Shown here piece by piece: positions 5,608 through 8,916 of a DNA stretch of 8,916 nucleotides. The notes beneath the pieces are model-generated. The model saw only the letters and a list, made by a program, of their open reading frames with translations. It was not told where the DNA came from and did no database searches. A program made the translations under genes and the position numbers. How positions within the stretch are numbered: position 1 is the stretch's first letter; each line of letters begins with the position of its first letter. The stretch spans positions 1 through 8,916 of the forward strand of contig CAYMLQ010000245.1 of assembly GCA_964390795.1 (NCBI GenBank), written 5' to 3'. Origin of the DNA: CAYMLQ01 sp964390795. Its GTDB lineage: Bacteria; Verrucomicrobiota; Kiritimatiellia; RFP12; UBA1067.

Positions 5608-7377
5608 ATGAAGCGCAGCATTCTTTTCGGTGTTCTCTTGTCGGCGGTCGCAGCGGGCGCGGCGGACATTCAGGCGGTGCGGGCGGCGGATCCGCGCCAT
5701 ATCGGCAACGGCATGCGCATCCCCTGCGAGGGGTATGTCGATCAGCCGTATGTGGTGGTCACCACCGGCGGCACGTGGGTCTGCACGCTCACGACCGGCA
5801 AGGGACTCGAAGGCCAGCAGGGCCAGCACGTGGTCGCGACGGTCAGCAGGGATCAGGGCAAGACCTGGTCGGCGCTGATCGACATCGAGCCTGAGACCGG
5901 GCCGGAGGCGTCGTGGGTGACGCCGCTGATCACGCCGTACGGGCGCATCTACGCCTTCTACACGTTCAACGGCGACAGCGTGGTGACGCTGCCGAACTCC
6001 GACAAGCGCGTCCGCGCCGACACCCACGGCTGGTACGCCTTCCGCTACTCGGACGACGAGGGCGCGACGTGGTCGGCCCAGCGCTATCGCATTCCGCTGC
6101 GCGTCACCGACGTGGACCGCGGCAACCCGTGGCGCGGCGAGGTCTGCCACTTTTGGGGCATCGACAAGCCGAAGGTCAAGGACGGCAGCGTCTATTTCGC
6201 CTTCACGAAGCTCGGCAAATTTTTCATGCTGGACGGCGAGGGCTGGGTGGTGGCGTCGGACAACCTTCTCACCGAACAGGATCCCGACAAAATCGCGTTC
6301 CGGCTGCTGCCCGACGGCGAGAAGGGCATCCGCAATCCCGCGCTCGGCAGCGTGCAGGAGGAGCACAATCTGGTGCCGCTCGACAAGGGCGGCCTCTTCT
6401 GCGTGTTCCGGCTCGACGGGGTGACCCCGGGGCAGAGCTACAGCCGCGACAACGGGGTGACGTGGTCGCTGCCCGAGGCGATGACCTACGGGCCCGGCCT
6501 GCGCACGCTCAAGACGCCGCGCGCTTGCCCGAAGCTCTTCAAGACCTCGGAGGGCAAGTATCTCTTCTGGTATCACAACCATGGCGGCAAGCTGTGGTCC
6601 GGGCGCAATCCGGCCTTCGTGTCGGGCGGCATCCTCAAGGACGACGGCTTCATTCACTGGTCCGAGCCGGAGATCGCGCTGTTCGATCCCAACCCCGCCA
6701 TCCGCATGAGCTATCCGGACCTGATTGAGCAGGGGGGCCAGTTCTGGCTCACCGAGACGCAGAAGAGCGTGGCGCGTGCGCATCCGCTGGACCGCGCGCT
6801 GCTGGACGGGCTGTGGGGGCAGGGGAGCGCCTCCAACGTCTGCCAGAGCGGCCTCGTGCTTGAGAAGGCCCACGCGGGCGACGTGCCTTCGCGTCCCGCT
6901 GCGCCGAAAGCGTTCGGCGACCTGTCGCACGGCGGGCTGACGGTGGAGCTGTGGGTGAAGCTGGAGACGGGCGCGCCGGGGCAGACGCTCTTCAGCACGC
7001 AGGAGAAGAGCGGGCAGGGGGTGCGCGTGGTGACCGCTGAGCTGGGCGGCCAGCCGACGCTGGAGATCGAACTCGGCGACGGCGCGCGCGTGGCCTCGTG
7101 GCACACCGACCCGGGGGTGATGCAGGCGGGCAAGCTGCAGCACGTGGTGTTCGTGTGCGACTTCTCGGCGGCTGTGATCGCGGTGGTTGCCGACGGCGTG
7201 TTCCTCGACGGCGGTGCGACCCGCCAGTACGGCTGGGGCCGCATCCCGCTGGAGATGGGCGAGGTCAAGGGCGCGTATCAGGCGCTGCTGGCGCCGCCCG
7301 TCAGAGGCGTGCGCCTTTACAATCGCGCGCTGCGCACCTCCGAAGCGATCGCAAACTTCCGCGCCGGTTCGCTGTGA
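5608..7377 (+). CDS. Secreted sialidase-like (BNR/Asp-box) protein with C-terminal LamG-type domain
   Basis: A 589-residue exported protein with a signal peptide at about 1-19 (MKRSILFGVLLSAVAAGAA). Residues ~20-400 form a sialidase-type beta-propeller: an RIP motif at 37-39 (compare the FRIP motif of sialidases) and three Asp-boxes of the S-x-D-x-G-x-T-W type at 80-87 (SRDQGKTW), 148-155 (SDDEGATW) and 279-286 (SRDNGVTW). Further propeller signatures are EEHNLVPL (251-258) and SYPDLIE (368-374). Residues ~435-589 look like a LamG/concanavalin-A-like domain (LTVELWVKLE at 444-453, ending with VRLYNRALRTSEAIANF at 568-584), often carbohydrate-binding or accessory. The likely role is exo-glycosidase action or binding on a sialylated or other host or polymer glycan. 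The full catalytic set (three arginines, Asp, Tyr/Glu) could not be assigned by eye, so sialidase activity is not established. It is divergent from an exported esterase and convergent with a sugar-responsive regulator, which supports a glycan role. Confidence 0.85.
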   Translation: MKRSILFGVLLSAVAAGAADIQAVRAADPRHIGNGMRIPCEGYVDQPYVVVTTGGTWVCTLTTGKGLEGQQGQHVVATVSRDQGKTWSALIDIEPETGPEASWVTPLITPYGRIYAFYTFNGDSVVTLPNSDKRVRADTHGWYAFRYSDDEGATWSAQRYRIPLRVTDVDRGNPWRGEVCHFWGIDKPKVKDGSVYFAFTKLGKFFMLDGEGWVVASDNLLTEQDPDKIAFRLLPDGEKGIRNPALGSVQEEHNLVPLDKGGLFCVFRLDGVTPGQSYSRDNGVTWSLPEAMTYGPGLRTLKTPRACPKLFKTSEGKYLFWYHNHGGKLWSGRNPAFVSGGILKDDGFIHWSEPEIALFDPNPAIRMSYPDLIEQGGQFWLTETQKSVARAHPLDRALLDGLWGQGSASNVCQSGLVLEKAHAGDVPSRPAAPKAFGDLSHGGLTVELWVKLETGAPGQTLFSTQEKSGQGVRVVTAELGGQPTLEIELGDGARVASWHTDPGVMQAGKLQHVVFVCDFSAAVIAVVADGVFLDGGATRQYGWGRIPLEMGEVKGAYQALLAPPVRGVRLYNRALRTSEAIANFRAGSL

Positions 7378-7382
7378 GGCCT

Positions 7383-8594
7383 TCATGTCGAAGGCGGACG
7401 GCGGAAGTCGCTCATGGTTGAGCCGAAGGCTTGACGGAAGAGCACGCCGAGGTGGTTGGCGCTGGTGAAGCCGCAGCGCTTCGCGATCTCGGCGAACGGG
7501 AGCGCGGTCTCGCCCACGAGCGAGCGGACGGTGTCCATGCGCGCGCGCTGGATTTCGTCCATCACGGAGCGGCCGAGCGTTTGCGCGAAGCGCTTCTCCA
7601 CCCAGCGCTGGGTGACCTTCAGGTGGCATGCGATATCGGAGACACGAATGTTGAGGCCTGAATTGATTCGGACGAACTCCAGCGCCTTGATAACGAGCCG
7701 GTCTTGGACTTGCAGGCGCTGGGTCGAGGCGCGGGCCACCACGGCGGAAGGGCCGTACGTGACGCACTGCTGAGAGACCCGTGTCTTGCGCATGAGCTGG
7801 TCGAGAAGCTCAGCCGCAGCGTACCCGGCGCGTTCCATATTCACGGCGACGCTTGAGAGCGGGGGCTGGCTGGTCTCGCAGATCAGCACGTCATTGTTTA
7901 CGCCCAGAACCGCGACCTCGTAGGGCACGGGCAGTCCGGCGGCCAGGCAGGCGTTGAGCGTCTGCCTCCCGCGGGCGTCGTTGGCCGCAAAGACGGCGAG
8001 CGGTTTGGGCAGTTTGGCGAGCCAGCGGCACATGCGTTTTCGCTCGACCTCCCACTCGTTGCGCTCTGCGGGCGAGGCGGGCGGGTAGACGGAACAGGAG
8101 AAGCCCGCGTCACCGATGCGGCGGACGAACGCCTCCTGCCGCCAGCGCGACCAGTTCATGCCGGTGGGTTCGCCGACGAAGGCAAAGTTCGTGAAGCCGT
8201 TGGCCAGATAGCAGTCGGCAGCCTGACGGGCGACGGCAGCGGAATCACACGTCACGCGGCTGCAGCGGGAAAGCGGATGCGCAGGCGCGACATAGTCGTC
8301 CAGCGGGTCGATGACGACCGTCGGGAGCCGTGCCGCAACGATGTCGGAGGCGGCTTGGGCGTTGGGGATGCGGGCGATGATGCCCGAGCCCCGCCACGCG
8401 CGGAGGTCGGGCATCTTCTGGTCGCTTGCGCCGCCGGAGTCCAAATGCAGGGCCCAAGGCCCGGAAAGCCTCACATAGTCGAGGATGCCGCGGAGCATGC
8501 CCCGTGAAATTTCATGGGAGGACTCAAGCAGGATCGCCACCTGCGGGATTTTCTGGCGCGTAGAACGCCTGTGACGTGTGCGCTGTTCAGCCAT
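7383..8594 (-). CDS. XylR-like regulator: LacI-type sensor domain fused to AraC-type DNA-binding domain
   Basis: A cytoplasmic transcription regulator of 403 residues from the ATG at 8594. The N-terminal ~17-285 is a periplasmic-binding-protein-like sugar sensor: PQVAILLESS at the start, a VFAANDARGRQTLNACLAAG segment (about 201-220), then VAVLGVNNDVLICETSQPPL (about 227-246) and SSVAVNMERAGYAAAELLDQ, which closely follow the XylR pattern. No LacI-type helix-turn-helix precedes it. The C-terminal ~100 residues are an AraC domain with two helix-turn-helices: about 318-340 (VSDIACHLKVTQRWVEKRF) and 366-392 (FAEIAKRCGFTSANHLGVLF). Such proteins activate sugar-utilisation genes on ligand binding; the ligand here is unknown, and the adjacent esterase and sialidase-like genes are the natural targets. 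A GTG at 8609 would add five residues. Neither start has a visible Shine-Dalgarno; ATG is preferred. The stop is 5 bp from the convergent sialidase-like stop. Confidence 0.9.
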   Translation of the reverse strand: MAEQRTRHRRSTRQKIPQVAILLESSHEISRGMLRGILDYVRLSGPWALHLDSGGASDQKMPDLRAWRGSGIIARIPNAQAASDIVAARLPTVVIDPLDDYVAPAHPLSRCSRVTCDSAAVARQAADCYLANGFTNFAFVGEPTGMNWSRWRQEAFVRRIGDAGFSCSVYPPASPAERNEWEVERKRMCRWLAKLPKPLAVFAANDARGRQTLNACLAAGLPVPYEVAVLGVNNDVLICETSQPPLSSVAVNMERAGYAAAELLDQLMRKTRVSQQCVTYGPSAVVARASTQRLQVQDRLVIKALEFVRINSGLNIRVSDIACHLKVTQRWVEKRFAQTLGRSVMDEIQRARMDTVRSLVGETALPFAEIAKRCGFTSANHLGVLFRQAFGSTMSDFRRPPST

Positions 8595-8604
8595 ACGACT
8601 ATGG
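8591..8604. promoter_or_regulatory. Inverted repeat over the regulator start codon
   Basis: CCATA-CGAC-TATGG (arms at 8591/8592-8596 and 8600/8601-8604) straddles the ATG at 8594. On the minus strand TTGTCG (8629-8624), 17 bases, then TACCAT (8606-8601) resembles a weak promoter (4/6 and 4/6) that would place the transcript start at or very near the ATG, fitting the absence of a Shine-Dalgarno. A second small palindrome, CCCTG-T-CAGGG, lies at 8632-8642. All are short and could be chance. Confidence 0.25.
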
Positions 8605-8670
8605 TACACCGGGACGAAGGGGACGACAAGCCCCTGTCAGGGCAAGGGCGAAAAAAGTTTACGGGACGGG

Positions 8671-8699
8671 TTGACATCCGGGCGTCCATTCGGTAATCT
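8671..8699 (+). promoter_or_regulatory. Candidate sigma-70 promoter for the tRNA-Thr transcript
   Basis: A consensus TTGACA (8671-8676), a 17-base spacer and TAATCT (8694-8699, matching the -10 at its first two and last positions) point toward the tRNA gene. Transcription would begin near 8706, giving a leader of about 155 bases. No other gene was found in 8610-8861; the small open frames there have no recognisable product. The leader contains the purine repeat series GGAC-GGAAC-GGAAAC-GGAAC at 8734-8753. Confidence 0.5.
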
Positions 8700-8837
8700 A
8701 AACAAGTTTTCTTTTCATCCAGAACTCGGTTTTGGACGGAACGGAAACGGAACATTGGCAAGGTTTGACGGACTCCTGCACGATTGCCCTAGGTTTTTCC
8801 TTGAAGCCGAAGGGTGTATTGGGTAAGGGGTTCTTTG

Positions 8838-8850
8838 CCCCCGTTGGGGG
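8838..8850 (+). other. GC hairpin just upstream of tRNA-Thr
   Basis: CCCCC-GTT-GGGGG forms a perfect five-pair stem with a three-base loop, 11 bases before the tRNA 5' end. There is no T-run after it on either strand, so it is not a typical intrinsic terminator. It may be part of the precursor leader near the RNase P site. Confidence 0.4.
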
Positions 8851-8861
8851 TGAGGGACGAT

Positions 8862-8916
<55 letters not shown>

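Noticed and set aside
4595..5611. A 338-codon plus-strand open frame over the esterase
   Set aside because: Antisense to the complete Ser-Asp-His hydrolase and crosses the divergent promoter region; no domain seen.
4536..5669. Upstream extension of the pflA frame to a 620-codon open frame
   Set aside because: The extra part is an out-of-frame shadow of the esterase, rich in Arg and Pro with no domain; PflA homology begins at the ATG at 4535.
5913..6728. A 271-codon plus-strand open frame inside the sialidase-like gene
   Set aside because: A second-frame shadow rich in Arg, with no domain.
5428..7767. A 779-codon open frame on the minus strand over the sialidase-like gene
   Set aside because: It is an antisense shadow caused by high GC at third codon positions; the plus strand has Asp-boxes, a signal peptide and a good Shine-Dalgarno.
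8838..8850. The CCCCC/GGGGG hairpin as an intrinsic terminator
   Set aside because: No T-run follows on either strand, and no gene ends just before it.

Overview
This GC-rich bacterial window carries five protein-coding genes and the start of one tRNA gene. Three kinds of gene occur together: a large exported protein built from autotransporter-associated beta-strand (PATR) repeats with no beta-barrel; a secreted sialidase-like propeller with a C-terminal LamG-type domain; and a regulator fusing a sugar-binding LacI-type sensor to an AraC-type DNA-binding domain (XylR architecture). This combination is typical of the PVC superphylum, especially Kiritimatiellota, Lentisphaerota and Verrucomicrobiota. 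A facultative or strict anaerobe is suggested by a pyruvate formate-lyase-activating enzyme. The taxonomic call is inferred from gene content only.

Layout: (1) 82-3810 (+), the PATR protein. (2) 3807-5431 (-), a two-gene unit: a secreted alpha/beta-hydrolase (esterase) overlapping pflA by ATGA. The esterase tail contains four 7-bp tandem repeats. (3) 5432-5607, a 176-bp divergent promoter region with a perfect tandem 14-bp direct repeat between candidate promoters for the esterase (-) and the sialidase-like gene (+). (4) 5608-7377 (+), the sialidase-like protein. (5) 7383-8594 (-), the XylR-like regulator, converging on the previous gene with only 5 bp between stops. (6) 8610-8861, an intergenic stretch with a candidate promoter pointing at the tRNA. 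(7) 8862-8916 (+), the first 55 nt of tRNA-Thr(GGT), cut by the window end.

How the genes may work together: the esterase and sialidase-like enzyme are both exported, are transcribed divergently from one regulatory region, and sit beside a sugar-sensing AraC-type regulator. The simplest reading is a small regulated glycan-degradation cluster in which one enzyme removes ester groups and the other attacks or binds the glycan. The direct repeat beside the -10 of the sialidase-like gene is the best candidate operator. pflA, the glycyl-radical activase of fermentative pyruvate metabolism, looks metabolically unrelated and has no partner pfl gene here. Its link to the esterase is positional: overlapping codons and no ribosome-binding site of its own.

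No mobile element, CRISPR array, rRNA or defence system was seen. The most unusual features are the direct-repeat operator candidate and the heptamer tract whose copy number would decide whether the esterase stops before PflA or is fused to it.
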